Assembly (NCBI GenBank): GCA_946406115.1
Contig: OX291547.1
Coordinates: 6,143,001-6,207,000, forward strand
Reading direction: 5' to 3'
DNA length: 64,000 nucleotides
DNA from: Apoda limacodes
Lineage: Eukaryota; Arthropoda; Insecta; Lepidoptera; Limacodidae
The position numbers and the translations under genes were made by a program. This document shows, piece by piece, positions 10,922 through 22,645 of the stretch. Positions within the stretch are counted from its first letter, which is position 1; the number at the start of each line of letters is the position of its first letter. Below the pieces are notes generated by a model. The model was not told the DNA's origin, did no database searches, and saw only the letters and a list, made by a program, of their open reading frames with translations.

Positions 10922-11945
10922 ACGTGAAAACTTGATTTTGTCATGACAAAAGTCATGGTAAGAATATCGTATCAAAATGGTTATTTCTAGGTATTTTTTT
11001 CATATTTACTATTGTAGTTCGTTTATTAGAAGATATTGATCGATATTATTCAGCTTGATTTGTTTGTTTAATAAAACGCTATCGATGTATTTCGTGGAAA
11101 ATAAATTTTTAATATTGTAACACTCAAGTTGACATGTTAGAAAGGGTGTCGAGCATTTAAAAAATTTGCTTAGCCCTTTGTGCTCGGTTTCAGTCATTAG
11201 GAATTTTATATACTTTCTAAGCAAATGAATGTTTATAGTCATGGTCACTCGATGGATCACACAGCTCACTGGGTTCTGTACCAAAGGGTGCCAACGGAGC
11301 TCTAACACTAAGCGTATGATGTCTGTCTGTATGTTTGTCCGACCATTAAAGGGCTCTATCTTATAGACTAAAATAGGTAGAACCCTGAAATTTCCAAAGC
11401 ATATGTGTGATAAGATAATAGATTAAAAATTTGAGGGGGTGTCCTACACACGAAATGTAAATTTATATGCCTGTTATTAAAATCAGTCAAGTGCGAGTCG
11501 GATTAGCGCACCGTGGGTTTCGTAGCAGCATTTACGTAATTTACGTTTACAAAAAATAACAATAAGTGTGCCGCTAAGCGGACACCTATCCAATTACTGG
11601 CCAGCCCCGACATTGCTTAACTTTGTGTGTCTTTAAAGGGTGGGCCGTAAAATTTCAATGAGTTCAATGAATATTTCTATTGGTTCTCTGTATAGGTAAC
11701 TATCCAAAAAAATATTTTTCTTCCATAAGAAAAGGGTTTCCTTCTTTTCTACGACGCGGAATTTGCCGCCGATTGACCACATTGCGACGATGCTCCAATT
11801 GGATTAAATCCTATGCTCAATATGCTTTATCGACTTCAGCTATTGAACTATTGGGGTCACTGGGGTAGTATTTTGAACAAAATATTTAAATTGAGAATAT
11901 TTTGCGTTGTTATCAACAGATATTTTCTGCATATCGAACAAAAGG
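10491..11945. repeat. tandem duplication, unit 1 (1455 bp)
   Basis: The sequence from CTCCTCTATGG to GAACAAAAGG is repeated immediately at 11946-13400. The two units look identical wherever I compared them by eye. The junctions carry the shared word ACAAAAG(G/C)CTC at the left edge, at the central joint and at the right edge. The unit contains most of the RTE tail, a 5S-derived relic, and lepidopteran repeat scraps. Confidence 0.95.
11566..11628 (-). repeat. 5S-rRNA-derived sequence (unit 1)
   Basis: The minus strand reads AAAGTTAAGCAATGTCGGGG, then CAGTAATTGGATAGGTGTCC, matching the central part of 5S rRNA with a few changes. Confidence 0.75.
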
Positions 11946-12376
11946 CTCCTCTATGGCGCGCCATTTCTCCCGGTCCTCTGCCTTCCGCATCCAGCCACCA
12001 CCAGCCACCTTTTTAAGGTCGTCGGTCCTCCGGGCTGGAGGACGTCCCACGCTTCGCCTTCCCATACGCGGTCTCCACTCTAGGACACGGCTGCTCCATC
12101 GGCCATCGGTCCTCCGACAGACGTGGCCAGCCCACTGCCACTTCAGCTTGCTAATTCTGCGAGCTATGTCGGTAACTTTGGTTCTCTTCCGGATGTCCTC
12201 ATTTCGGATTCGATCCCTTAGAGACACTCCAAGCATAGCTCGCTTCATTGCGCGCTGTGCGACCTTGAACTTGTGGACCAGCCCTGCTGTAAGTGTCCAC
12301 GTTTCGGCGGCGTAAGTAATGACTGGTAGGACGCACTGGTCAAAGAATTTCGTCTTTAGACTTTGCGGTATAGGCG
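11913..12376 (-). pseudogene. RTE-clade 3' end, duplicated copy with replaced C-terminus
   Basis: Second copy of the RTE fragment. It agrees with the first until the duplication joint at 11946, where the last residues (AFVQQWTNIS in copy 1) are replaced by read-through into the preceding unit (PFVRYAENIC). It therefore lacks the true 3' tail. This shows that it arose by DNA duplication and not by a second retrotransposition. Confidence 0.85.
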
Positions 12377-13400
12377 ACGTGAAAACTTGATTTTGTCATG
12401 ACAAAAGTCATGGTAAGAATATCGTATCAAAATGGTTATTTCTAGGTATTTTTTTCATATTTACTATTGTAGTTCGTTTATTAGAAGATATTGATCGATA
12501 TTATTCAGCTTGATTTGTTTGTTTAATAAAACGCTATCGATGTATTTCGTGGAAAATAAATTTTTAATATTGTAACACTCAAGTTGACATGTTAGAAAGG
12601 GTGTCGAGCATTTAAAAAATTTGCTTAGCCCTTTGTGCTCGGTTTCAGTCATTAGGAATTTTATATACTTTCTAAGCAAATGAATGTTTATAGTCATGGT
12701 CACTCGATGGATCACACAGCTCACTGGGTTCTGTACCAAAGGGTGCCAACGGAGCTCTAACACTAAGCGTATGATGTCTGTCTGTATGTTTGTCCGACCA
12801 TTAAAGGGCTCTATCTTATAGACTAAAATAGGTAGAACCCTGAAATTTCCAAAGCATATGTGTGATAAGATAATAGATTAAAAATTTGAGGGGGTGTCCT
12901 ACACACGAAATGTAAATTTATATGCCTGTTATTAAAATCAGTCAAGTGCGAGTCGGATTAGCGCACCGTGGGTTTCGTAGCAGCATTTACGTAATTTACG
13001 TTTACAAAAAATAACAATAAGTGTGCCGCTAAGCGGACACCTATCCAATTACTGGCCAGCCCCGACATTGCTTAACTTTGTGTGTCTTTAAAGGGTGGGC
13101 CGTAAAATTTCAATGAGTTCAATGAATATTTCTATTGGTTCTCTGTATAGGTAACTATCCAAAAAAATATTTTTCTTCCATAAGAAAAGGGTTTCCTTCT
13201 TTTCTACGACGCGGAATTTGCCGCCGATTGACCACATTGCGACGATGCTCCAATTGGATTAAATCCTATGCTCAATATGCTTTATCGACTTCAGCTATTG
13301 AACTATTGGGGTCACTGGGGTAGTATTTTGAACAAAATATTTAAATTGAGAATATTTTGCGTTGTTATCAACAGATATTTTCTGCATATCGAACAAAAGG
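11946..13400. repeat. tandem duplication, unit 2 (1455 bp)
   Basis: Direct repeat of 10491-11945, ending at GAACAAAAGG before CTCGATAAG. It has the same internal ORF shadows at exactly +1455, with no indels noticed. Confidence 0.95.
13021..13083 (-). repeat. 5S-rRNA-derived sequence (unit 2)
   Basis: Copy of the relic at 11566-11628, offset by exactly 1455 bp. Confidence 0.75.
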
Positions 13401-13403
13401 CTC

Positions 13404-14820
13404 GATAAGTTATCAATAGAAATCGTTATTTTGACAGTTGTGTTCGATACGATAGCGTAAAAAACGATATTTTAATTGTAGAGACTACGAAAAAGCGATA
13501 TATTCTATCGTTATGAATTTATCAACCGAAAACGATCGATAGGCCGTCGTTATTTATGTCGAGACTGCAAACCCTGATCTCTATAATTTCATTTTTAGTC
13601 TAGAGTTTGAACCTAACTTAATAATTTTGTTAAGTAAAAATAAATCGGCCAAGTCCGAGTACCAAAGTAGACAGATTTTACAGACTGTTGTCTACTCAAC
13701 AAGTCCTTTTTAATTCAACTTTTTTCAGCAGTCTCGGAAAAATATGAATGAGGTGTCATTCGATTCGGAATCGCGTCTAGATGATTATTGAAAAAGTTAT
13801 AAACAATTTACTGATAAAAGAACCGACTCACACTTGACCGTATTTTTTTTCACATCTGTATGAATGACCCACATTTAAAACACCTTTATGAGCAAGGCGC
13901 TAGATTCTTAACTCACTAAAAGTACAGTGAGATACAAAATAGATTAAGGTTGCCCTAACAGAATAAGTAAAAACATTAGGAGCGAGCCGTATTGGCGCAA
14001 TGTGGGTTTCGTCCTGAAAAATTCAGCTTTTGAACCGATTTCACAAAAGAAGGGCATCAAAGAAAGTTTTTGTGTTTAAAAAACGTTAAGTGAGAGTCGA
14101 ATTAGCGGAGAGTGAGCCGCTGAAACAATTTGATGAAATTTAGTTATGGGGACACTTTGAACCTTGGGTAAAGACTTGGAAGAAGAACTTCCAGTGTGAT
14201 TCAATATCAAGACGAGTCAATATTGAAGCTTTTACAAGCCGAAGGTTAGACAAATGAGATATCTCACCAAGATCTTTATTTCAAATCAAACTAGAGAGGG
14301 CTATATCTCCGTTAGTATTGATCGTAGATTAGTAGTTTGTCTACAGAAATGATAGATCACATCAAGATCTTTAGTTTAACAACTGTTAAAATAAATCAAC
14401 GGCACCAGACAATGATATGTTTGATTTACATTAAATGTATTATAATAATCGTAAACAGAAATGCAATTTAAACTTTTTAACAAAAAAACCCCCAAACGGG
14501 GTGAAATGGGGCTTGGGAGTTTGTATGGAAATGAAGTTAAATGCACACAAAACTTGGTATTTCGTCTTAAGAAAAAAAAAAGAATGGCTTCTTTAATTTT
14601 TTTTTAATCGAGATCTGAAATTTTGTAGTTGTTTTTGTTAAAACATACGCGAGCATTTAAAAAGATTTTTTCAAAATTCATTATTTATCATAAGTATAAT
14701 AGTGATTGAAAATGTTTGTGGACATCAGTCGTTTTTGAAGCTAAATGCATAAAACTAAATTTCTTGCCTTTAGCCTGTAGGTAGAAGCGTACAGTCAAAA
14801 GTCTATCTATCATTTAAAAT
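13404..14820. other. non-coding stretch with repeat scraps
   Basis: No gene recognised. Fragments such as CCGTATTGGCGCAATGTGGG (13988-14007) and GAGAGTCGAATTAGCGGAGA (14093-14112) resemble the lepidopteran GAGTCGGATTAGCGCACCG family also seen near 11495. Confidence 0.4.
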
Positions 14821-14955
14821 TTCGACGCGGACAAAGTCGCGGGCAGAAGCTAGTTTAGTATTTAAAACTAATCCAAAGCAAGTAGTACAAAGCTTTTAAC
14901 TTACTTCAAAAACTTAATTCCGCGCAAGCGGAGTTGCGGGTTAAAGCTAGTGAAT
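14821..14955 (+). repeat. ends of two common lepidopteran repeats
   Basis: GACAAAGTCGCGGGCAGAAG followed by CTAGT (about 14831-14855), and a diverged sister GCGGAGTTGCGGGTTAAAG followed by CTAGT (14929-14952). These tails are widespread in moths and butterflies. The bodies of the elements are too eroded to classify. Confidence 0.5.
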
Positions 14956-15892
14956 TATACCTAGTTGGCTTCCTACTATCTGGCAGTGATTGTACCATAC
15001 CTAGTGCTTTGAGCATTTGGTGAATTGAATATATCTAGCGAGTTGATCTGGCGCCCAGCTCGTAAGTTTTTTTTTGTGCAAGAGGGGAGATAAATCATCA
15101 TAGTAGGTACCGTGGGGGAGAGTAAGCGTATAAAGATATAGCTTATATCTGATCTAAGTCTTCCTGGATAAAAGTTGGTAACTGAGCGGCCGTACATATT
15201 ATATGTACGGCCGCTCCGCTGTTGGTAGTAGTGACTGCTTGCCGATCCAATTGGTGTACGTTTGATTTCCGCTCAGGTCAAACATTTATGTAGTAAATAT
15301 TTGTATTTGCCTTGAACCTATGTATAATATGTACGCATTTTCAAAAGAAAATATATGTATTTTTATCCGATGTCTGGTACTCATAGAACAAGGTTTGCTT
15401 AGTTTGGTATCAGATGGCGCTGTATGTTATATCCAGGAATAATTTAAATACATGTATATATGTACATCTTTACAGTTTTTATCAGCAAAAAGTGCTTACT
15501 AGTGGCTGGATACAAACCCGCATTATATTGTGGTAAACATTTTCTTTTCACCAATCACCTTAGTCCTGCGCAGCTGCGTGACAAGGGGTGAGCCCAATGC
15601 AGCAACATTGCTCCTGATACATTTTTTTTATTAATAATTGAACAAACTTGCTCTTGGTTTCTTACAAAGAAACCTTGATATTTAGGGAGCTGATGGGAAC
15701 ATCAGTATATACATAGTTCATCGTCGGTAATGAAGTTTAGAAAAAACTTTACTATGTATTCTAAAAGCTAATAAGTCGTAAAATCAGCGAAGAGAAAAGT
15801 TATACCTGCACCATACATAGTCCGGTTGATATAATTAGATATAGGTGCGTATTCGGAAAGTATTTCGTAGATAATGAAATTTTGGCATGTAC
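14956..15892. other. non-coding stretch
   Basis: No gene recognised. An imperfect palindrome of TGTACGGCCGCTC type lies at 15185-15218. Confidence 0.4.
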
Positions 15893-15895
15893 TAT

Positions 15896-16569
15896 AGGGT
15901 ATACAGTCAGAGTTTTTGACCTCGGGGTCCCTGTCCTAACTTGAGGGGGGACAAAAAAAACTTCTAAATTTTCGGACTTTTTTCAGTCTTTCGTTTATAT
16001 CTCCAAAAGTGTTTTAAGTGTACTTTCTGAAAGTTGTAGAATAATAAGTTTTCTTAATTTTTTACTAGTCAAACGTATGTTCTGTATCAAAATAACTGAG
16101 ATCAAAGCAAATTCAATCGAAGCAGAATTAAAAAAAAAAATTATTAACAAATGCCTATTTTTTATATTAAATTAACTTAAAAGAATTTGCAAAACGCAAC
16201 ATTATTATTTCTAATGTGTAGAATAAACCAAAATTTATTTAATTTTTTAAATTAATATTTAATACTATAAAAATATATGTTGTGTTTTGTACTCTCTTTA
16301 GACGCGACGCGCCCATGACCAAATCTACAAACTTTGATGTTGTATTTCAGTTAGTTTTAATATAAAACTTCAACTGGTAAAAATTTAAGAAAATTCAATA
16401 TTCTACAACTTAAATGACTTAGTACATATAAAACACTAATTTTAGAAGATAAAAACGTAAAACTGAAAAAAGTCTGAACATTTTTAAGTTTTTTATCCCC
16501 ATCAAGTTAGCACAGGGTGGTTTTGGGTCCTCGAGGTCAAAAACATATATTCTACGCCTCAGAGTACCC
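15896..16569. mobile_element. fold-back / MITE-like element with long inverted arms
   Basis: The left arm (AGGGTATAC, then TTTTTGACCTCGGGGTCC, then TTCGGACTTTTTTCAGT) reappears inverted at the right end (ACTGAAAAAAGTCTGAAC, then GGACC-like sequence, then CGAGGTCAAAAAC, then TACCCT). Pairing is imperfect and extends over roughly 150-180 bp per arm, with an AT-rich centre. The outer ends GGGTA/TACCC are flanked by possible TA dinucleotides. There is no coding capacity. Confidence 0.65.
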
Positions 16570-16752
16570 TTAATGACATTTCGTTTCTTGCACTATGGGT
16601 ATGTAAATATGGAGAACCTTTTCTTTTATTTTGGTGAAGAAAGGGATATTTTGTGCTGACTTTGTATTGGAATAAAAAAGACACAATTTAGTTATTTTTG
16701 CATTTATTGGGTATGAGGAACCATTCTGGTCAACATAAGCTAGAATGGACAT

Positions 16753-16758
16753 TTTATT
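16753..16758 (-). terminator. candidate poly(A) signal of the TSC22 gene
   Basis: AATAAA on the minus strand. I did not see another AATAAA between the stop codon at 18135 and this point, so it would give a 3' UTR of about 1.4 kb. Other sites further downstream are possible. Confidence 0.4.
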
Positions 16759-18134
16759 TACAAATTCTCAGCATCATGTAACATATAATTCATATCTAAG
16801 GCCTATGTTTTTTTTACTAAGAAATTATTGTATATTCACAATAATATGATGACCTAATAAAAACTCATCTATACACATACATAGTAAGTAGTCTTTTACA
16901 ATATTACTACTTTACAGGTAAAATAGTCACATTTTAGTCGCTGGGACGCCTTCATATCACAACATTATAAAAAAATCCCGCTCTTCATACGTTCCACGCA
17001 TTCAGTCACCAGCCTTTTTGTTCATATGTTATCAATATTATCAGTGAAGCTAATTTATACAGCAAATATTTTAACTTATACATTTAAGATTTATATATAT
17101 CTCTCTCGACAGCATTCTTACGATTTTCTGTAACAGATCATGAAATCGTTCAGACGCATACTCTATGTACAAACATACCTCACGAAATCTAATACAACTT
17201 GTACTATATACAAACAATTTTAAACATTAAAAAATACAATGTTAAATAGCTATAATCTCTATTATCGATATAGAGTTGGAATCAAAAATAGTGTACCATC
17301 TATTGCGACGTGTCAGTTCGCTAAAGCCACCGCGCTTGCAACGACATCACTGCTTACTCTAAAACTTCACCGTTACTGAAGCTCAACTCTATCACTGCGA
17401 GTACAAACATTTTATAACTAACGGTAAATTATTAAATAGGTATTACAAACTAAACTTTCACACAAAACCGTGCCGTAATAAAGATCGGCAGATCATTGTT
17501 TTGGGATAAGTCGATCAGACACTGAATTTAAATATAAAGTACTCTACAAATTATATAAAAGTACACAGTATTTTAAATAAATTAAACACACAGTCATTGT
17601 TCAATGTTTGGGACACATCAAACTTATAAGCATTATATGCTCACAAGTATTCTAAGTAGGTATATCTTATATGGAATATACGATGTGAATAGCGATATCT
17701 AAATGTAATTCTAAACAAAAAAAATGAACAAAATATATAAACGCAATCACTTTGAAAGAAATAAAAGACTCGTTGCTGAGACGCGTTGTAGCAAAAGCAT
17801 GGCAGTTAACATACTGTTCTGCATCCTAACAGGCATGTACGAAGTTGAAAGCGAATAATATTAGGCTTAGTGAGGAGGGCCTCGTTCCGACGTGGTGTTC
17901 TTACCCTAACGAGGCCGCATTGTAGCGCGATAAATATACACTTGTGTGATTTAGAAGTCGCGTCGGAGTCACAGCGCATCCCTCGGCACTCAAGCGATGT
18001 CACTCGTTCCTTGTTAACCTAACATAGCACAGCCATAGCACAGAGTCCCCGGGATCAACCGGGGGTGTGCCGAGGGAGGCCGGCAACGGGCAGGTGGGGG
18101 CCGGGGGCCGGCGGGGCCTGACCTCGCGAGGGCC
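16759..18134 (-). other. bun: probable 3' UTR of the TSC22/bun gene
   Basis: Sequence downstream of the stop codon on the minus strand, without recognisable repeats or ORFs. GC content falls from the GC-rich end of the coding exon (18000-18130) to AT-rich DNA. Its extent is inferred only from the candidate poly(A) signal. Confidence 0.4.
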
Positions 18135-18347
18135 CTACGACACCGGGGGCTGCGGACCTTGAGGCTGCGGCGGCGGCTTCGCCCCAACCGCCGGCAGCTG
18201 CGCCAGGGTATCCTGGCTCGCATGCGCGCGGAGGTAAGTATTTTCCACCTCCAACTGGTTAATCCTCTCCATTAGTTCAGCGATGCGTTCCTTCAGCACT
18301 TCCACCTCCTCCCGCACCGCGAACATCAAGTGGCTCTTAACCAGATC
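18135..18347 (-). CDS. bun: TSC22 family protein (bunched homologue), last exon: leucine zipper
   Basis: Shared C-terminal exon, 70 residues. It starts in phase 0 after a good acceptor (TTATTTGTTACAG). The start [19 protein letters not shown] is the second half of the TSC box, almost identical to vertebrate TSC22D1 and GILZ. A leucine zipper follows with Leu at exon residues 18, 25, 32 and 39, in perfect heptads. The tail is Pro/Gln-rich and ends PPVS. TSC22 proteins form homo- and heterodimers through this zipper. The Drosophila homologue bunched controls growth and oogenesis, and the mammalian proteins act as transcription modulators. It joins either the common exon at 29453-29504 or the nearby alternative first exon at 18741-18839. 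Family assignment is very secure; joins are inferred from splice sites and phase. Confidence 0.95.
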   Translation of the reverse strand, partial: DLVKSHLMFAVREEVEVLKERIAELMERINQLEVENTYLRAHASQDTLAQLPAVGAKPPPQPQGPQPPVS

Positions 18348-18740
18348 CTGTAACAAATAAGAGAAAAAAAATTACAAACTGCGAAAACAACAGTAATTCA
18401 CCGACATTTTATGTTGCCAAGTGAACCGCCGATAAAAACTCGAAAACAACTGCGCACATTCACGACGGCTAAAATAAATCGGCTATAAAAACACTGGGCC
18501 GTCTAAACGAGATTCGTGAATTGATTACCTACACGAGGCACGATCGGCCGCCGCAAAAACAAACAGAAAACAAAGCACTTTAATAGAAAACGATGGTTTT
18601 CATAAAGTAAAAAAAATATTTTTAAAGTATTGAAGTATTTAATATTAATATATATGATATTTATTGAAGTATAGTAATTTACGCTAGAAGTTTAAAATCA
18701 ACTAAACACAATACTCTACAGCAAAAAGTTAGAAACGTAC

Positions 18741-18839
18741 TTTTGTATTAGGCACGACCACGTAACAGGTATCATTTTGTCCTTTCTGTCTGATCTCGTA
18801 AAGGCAGCCATCTCTTGGTTGTTGCACAATGTCAATCAT
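18741..18839 (-). CDS. bun: TSC22/bun alternative first exon (short isoform, bypasses first TSC-box half)
   Basis: A 33-codon exon beginning MIDIVQQPRDG and ending in VVVPNTK at the donor AAAA|GTACGT. It ends in phase 0, exactly the phase needed to join the zipper exon 393 bp downstream, and would give a protein of about 103 residues. It cannot join the common 29-kb exon, which lies upstream of it. The isoform would therefore lack ASGTSAVAIDNKIEQAM, the first half of the TSC box, while keeping DLVKSHL and the zipper. A core promoter (TATA box and initiator) lies 130 bp above the ATG, with a GC-rich leader between. If the intron were retained, the frame would stop four codons past the donor. 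The exon was recognised from phase, donor and promoter, not from a known protein. Confidence 0.75.
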
Positions 18840-18972
18840 GTTTAACTTTGTATCAGGGGCACTAAACGTATGAGCGGAGCCAAAGACGGCCAAGAAAAGA
18901 TTACAGATAATGAAACAGCGTAAGGTTTCCGCGAGGAAGTAGCTCGAGCGCGTCGAGCACGAGCAGGCGACT
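18840..18972 (-). other. bun: 5' UTR of the short TSC22 isoform
   Basis: Predicted leader between the initiator and the ATG at 18839. No ATG that clearly competes was noticed. Confidence 0.5.
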
Positions 18973-19002
18973 GATGGTCTGACCGTGCGCGCGGCCTATA
19001 TA
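18970..19002 (-). promoter_or_regulatory. TATA box and initiator of the internal TSC22 promoter
   Basis: On the minus strand TATATA (19002-18997) precedes TCAGT (18974-18970). The initiator A, at 18972, is 30 bp from the first T of the TATA box, the canonical insect arrangement. The surrounding 18930-19080 region is GC- and CpG-rich in an AT-rich landscape. The element is nearly symmetrical, so a plus-strand TATA reading is also possible. Confidence 0.65.
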
Positions 19003-19334
19003 AAATGGCGGCGTACGCGAACACGTCACCGTCGCCACGCGCACCGGCCGTGCACCCTGAACTGCTGCTACCTACTTCCATATATCAGACTTTTGTTTTG
19101 GTGAGCTGAAGATACGACTACAAGCCATTTATCGTCAATATATTACAGTTTTAATTTGTTTTGGAATCAAACTCTATTAAACCAGTCACTAGATATTGAT
19201 GATGATTTCGGTTTGACGTCATCACAATGTCATGGTTCGCACGTTTGTAAAATTTTTGTTTGGAAACGTTTGTAAATACACTACAAATTAACATGAATAT
19301 ACATATGTCCAGTAGTATTGACAGATAATCTGAA

Positions 19335-19784
19335 AAACATCTAAATAAGGCGAACACATCTTTGTCTCATGTAAATAACGATCTTGCTCGCATTATGGAT
19401 TGGAGTACCTCTTACGGTCTAAACGTAAATCCAAATAAAACGCAACTTATCATTGTGGGTACTTCAAGAATGATATCTAAGATTAATTTACAAAATCTTC
19501 CTAAAGTGAGTATTAATGGAACAGTCATTCCATATAGCGAGGCTGTAAAAAACTTGGGCATCATCATAGACCAGACATTTTCGTGGGAACCACAATTAAA
19601 AGAAGTAAGCAGAAAAATATTTGCTACAGCTAAATCCATTAGCAGATTGCGTAACTTCTTGCCCATTGCCACTAAAATTGCACTGGCTAAATCACTACTG
19701 CTACCTGTCCTTGATTATGATATATTAATAAAAAAACACATAATGACAACTTTGATCACATACAAACAATATCGACAAATGTAG
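19335..19784 (+). pseudogene. non-LTR retrotransposon RT fragment
   Basis: Open frame of 140 codons (19362-19784) resembling the RT thumb/C-terminal region of CR1/Jockey-like LINEs: LARIMDWSTSYGLNVNPNKT, then VKNLGIIIDQTFSWEPQL, then KSLLLPVLDYD. In intact elements this block follows the FADD motif. Here both the upstream catalytic core and the downstream part are absent. It reads opposite to bun, just upstream of the short-isoform promoter. Confidence 0.75.
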
Positions 19785-22413
19785 ACGAGAGGGGTTTGTC
19801 CGCGGAGGACTGAAATTTTCGTAAGAAGTAGAAACTCAATACAAACCGCGTACAAACATTTCAGATCTCCGCGGACAAAAGTCCCTTGTCTGCGCCGACC
19901 CTAAGTTTTTCATCTTTAGGCTGTTTTCTTTACGCCTACAGATTAAGAGTTTATAACGACTCGAGTGTTGACTCAAGGTGTGCACTTAGAATTAGAACGG
20001 ACTAAAAGTAGTTTAAGCTAAATTTAACTGGTGTTATAATTAGCCACAGGTCGAAAACAAAATTAGTAAGATTTTATCAGAGCGTGGCGAAGCGTGGGTT
20101 TCAATTAGAAGAGGTTGAATGTTCAAGTGTCACCAGTGAGAACTGGAAATCATAAATAACGAGCTTGCGTCACATTCGTCGATTGATAGGGAGCCAATAA
20201 ATTTAATGTAGTTCGATTTTCAACTGCGAAAGTAGCAAAGCGCAATTCATAAAGAGTATAGAAAACTGGTTAAAACAAGGTAACAATACTCAGAGCGGTA
20301 AATTAAACAGTGATTTATCACGCATGCTCACATTTTAAATGTTTATAAGTAAATTAGATAAGGATAAAAAACTCGAAAAACATGTCGCTGTGTCAAGATA
20401 AGATGTTAGAAATCATATAGTAGTTTCGTTGCTGAGGATTGAAATAAGGAACTACGCAAATACTATACGTGGTAAGTGTATATGTATAGCGATACAGCTA
20501 TGAAAATATGATACGAGGTCGTTTCGGACTGAACAGTTTTACAGAACATAGCAAATATTATACAATAGACCCAAGGGCATCTGATAAAGACCAGGCGCAT
20601 ACCGGCCGACCGGCAGATAAGGACCACATTTTTATACACAATACATGTAACAAACTTATGCATCACCTACTATTTAAAAAATGGCAATATATTTAAACAT
20701 TATGATTATGGCAGTGATCAAAACATAATACTTTGAATAAAAAACGCTAACTATAAAAACACTAATACCATTAAAATGAACATTGACAAACACGGATTAC
20801 AGTTTTTGCCATATTTTTTCCCAATATTTACATGTATATCCATAGCTATCGATCCTCTAGCTTAAAATAATAATTTACGGACTCCTTAGAACAAGTTCAT
20901 TTCAAATACTTGACCAGGCAAAGTAGAAAAACAGGTTTTGAAACTAGACGAAAACAAAGTCGATAGGACTATAAGCTTTTAATTATACGTTTCAAATGAC
21001 ATCATTGCCGTATAAAGGCAGCGCGTTGTGTTTACAATATGAACAGGTAATTGCCACATTTGATAGGCAAATGTTCCTACCGAAATATATGTTGCTGTTT
21101 CCAATTGAATGTTCTATCGTGTTATATTCCTTTAAGATCTGATTACACAGTATTTATGTGACCTTAAATAATAATCATAATATTTTCAACTTCATACAAA
21201 ATATATCATAGCACTAACTAAGCAGATTCCATTATTCTAAGTTTGTAAATGTTTCAACAATTGCTTACTCCTAAAGTAAGTGTGGAATGTGTTTACATTT
21301 GTACAAATATTGCATTCTTACTGTTTATGAATTTGTAACACAATAGTATATTTACTCAGATGACAATAACGAAGTTCTATAAATATACGTGACACCATTC
21401 GCAATTAAATTAAATTGCTTATGGTTGTGGATATAGAGTCGTTACATAAGTACAGTAAAAGATGTCTTGAGACAGAAATAGAAACAAAAATGACCAATAT
21501 TTTTTGATTTCCAGCAAAATTAAAATGGTATTTCGAACAATATTCTGGATTTTCGTAGTCCGCACAATATACATGGGAAATTGGTCTTATTACCTACCTA
21601 TGTTTTACTTTTAAAGTTATAGGGTGGTGAACAAAAATATGTACATAATTCGACCGATCTGATCTGTTCCGGCGTCCTACCAGCTAGCGTTTAACTGAAA
21701 GGACTCAAGGAAAGCGCTATATAGGGAAAAAACACGATTGATTTAGGGATACTGCAGAGTACTTTAACTTGTAAGCTGAAACACCGCAAGCATACATATT
21801 CATAGTGGTTTAAGGTGCGAAGAGCCCTCACCCACCGACGGAAAACAAAAAAAAAATTTTACAACGAAAGTATTTCTGCCTCCGAGTACTGAGGAGGCAA
21901 AATAAATTTGTACGCTGTCTTTTTATTGATTCATAAACATTATTATTATATTTGTTTATTGACTCTCTTAATAAATTCTGGTTTCATTTGTCCTCAGATA
22001 TTTCAAGCCACTAACTACCTTTATTCTTATGGGATATCTCTAAATAAAAGTGACATGTCTTTAATAAAGCGCATTCATTTCTTAAGTAAATATGAGCTCA
22101 ATTTTTACGACCTAACCCGTTTACGTATTAAGACATCCCGGTTTTGTCTAAGATGCTATAAATTTTGAGTTTCTATCGGCAATATGGCAATTGGAAAATT
22201 TGACTTATAGACGAATATTATCCCGAACCGGTAAAGGAATTGACATTGATATTACAGTTTCAGGAAAGCGAAAGAATAGTCTGCTTAGAAACAAGGACAA
22301 AAAGGAAAAAGAAATAGAAGAAGAATTTATGACTGAATCCGAAAAAAAAAACAAGAAAACTGCCTTGATAAAAGAATAATTGCATATCTCATACCTTTGA
22401 ACGAGTAATTCTT
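19785..22413. other. bun intron, AT-rich, no gene seen
   Basis: Non-coding. Small chance ORFs only, including 62- and 86-codon frames near 21.9-22.4 kb with no family resemblance. Confidence 0.45.

Positions 22414-22645
<232 letters not shown>

Noticed and set aside
11009..11308. 99-codon ORF repeated at 12464-12763
   Set aside because: Repeated only because of the tandem duplication; no motif, AT-rich composition.
18969..19081. plus-strand promoter reading of the TATATAAAA box
   Set aside because: No plus-strand exon follows, while the minus strand has a correctly spaced initiator and a phase-matched exon.
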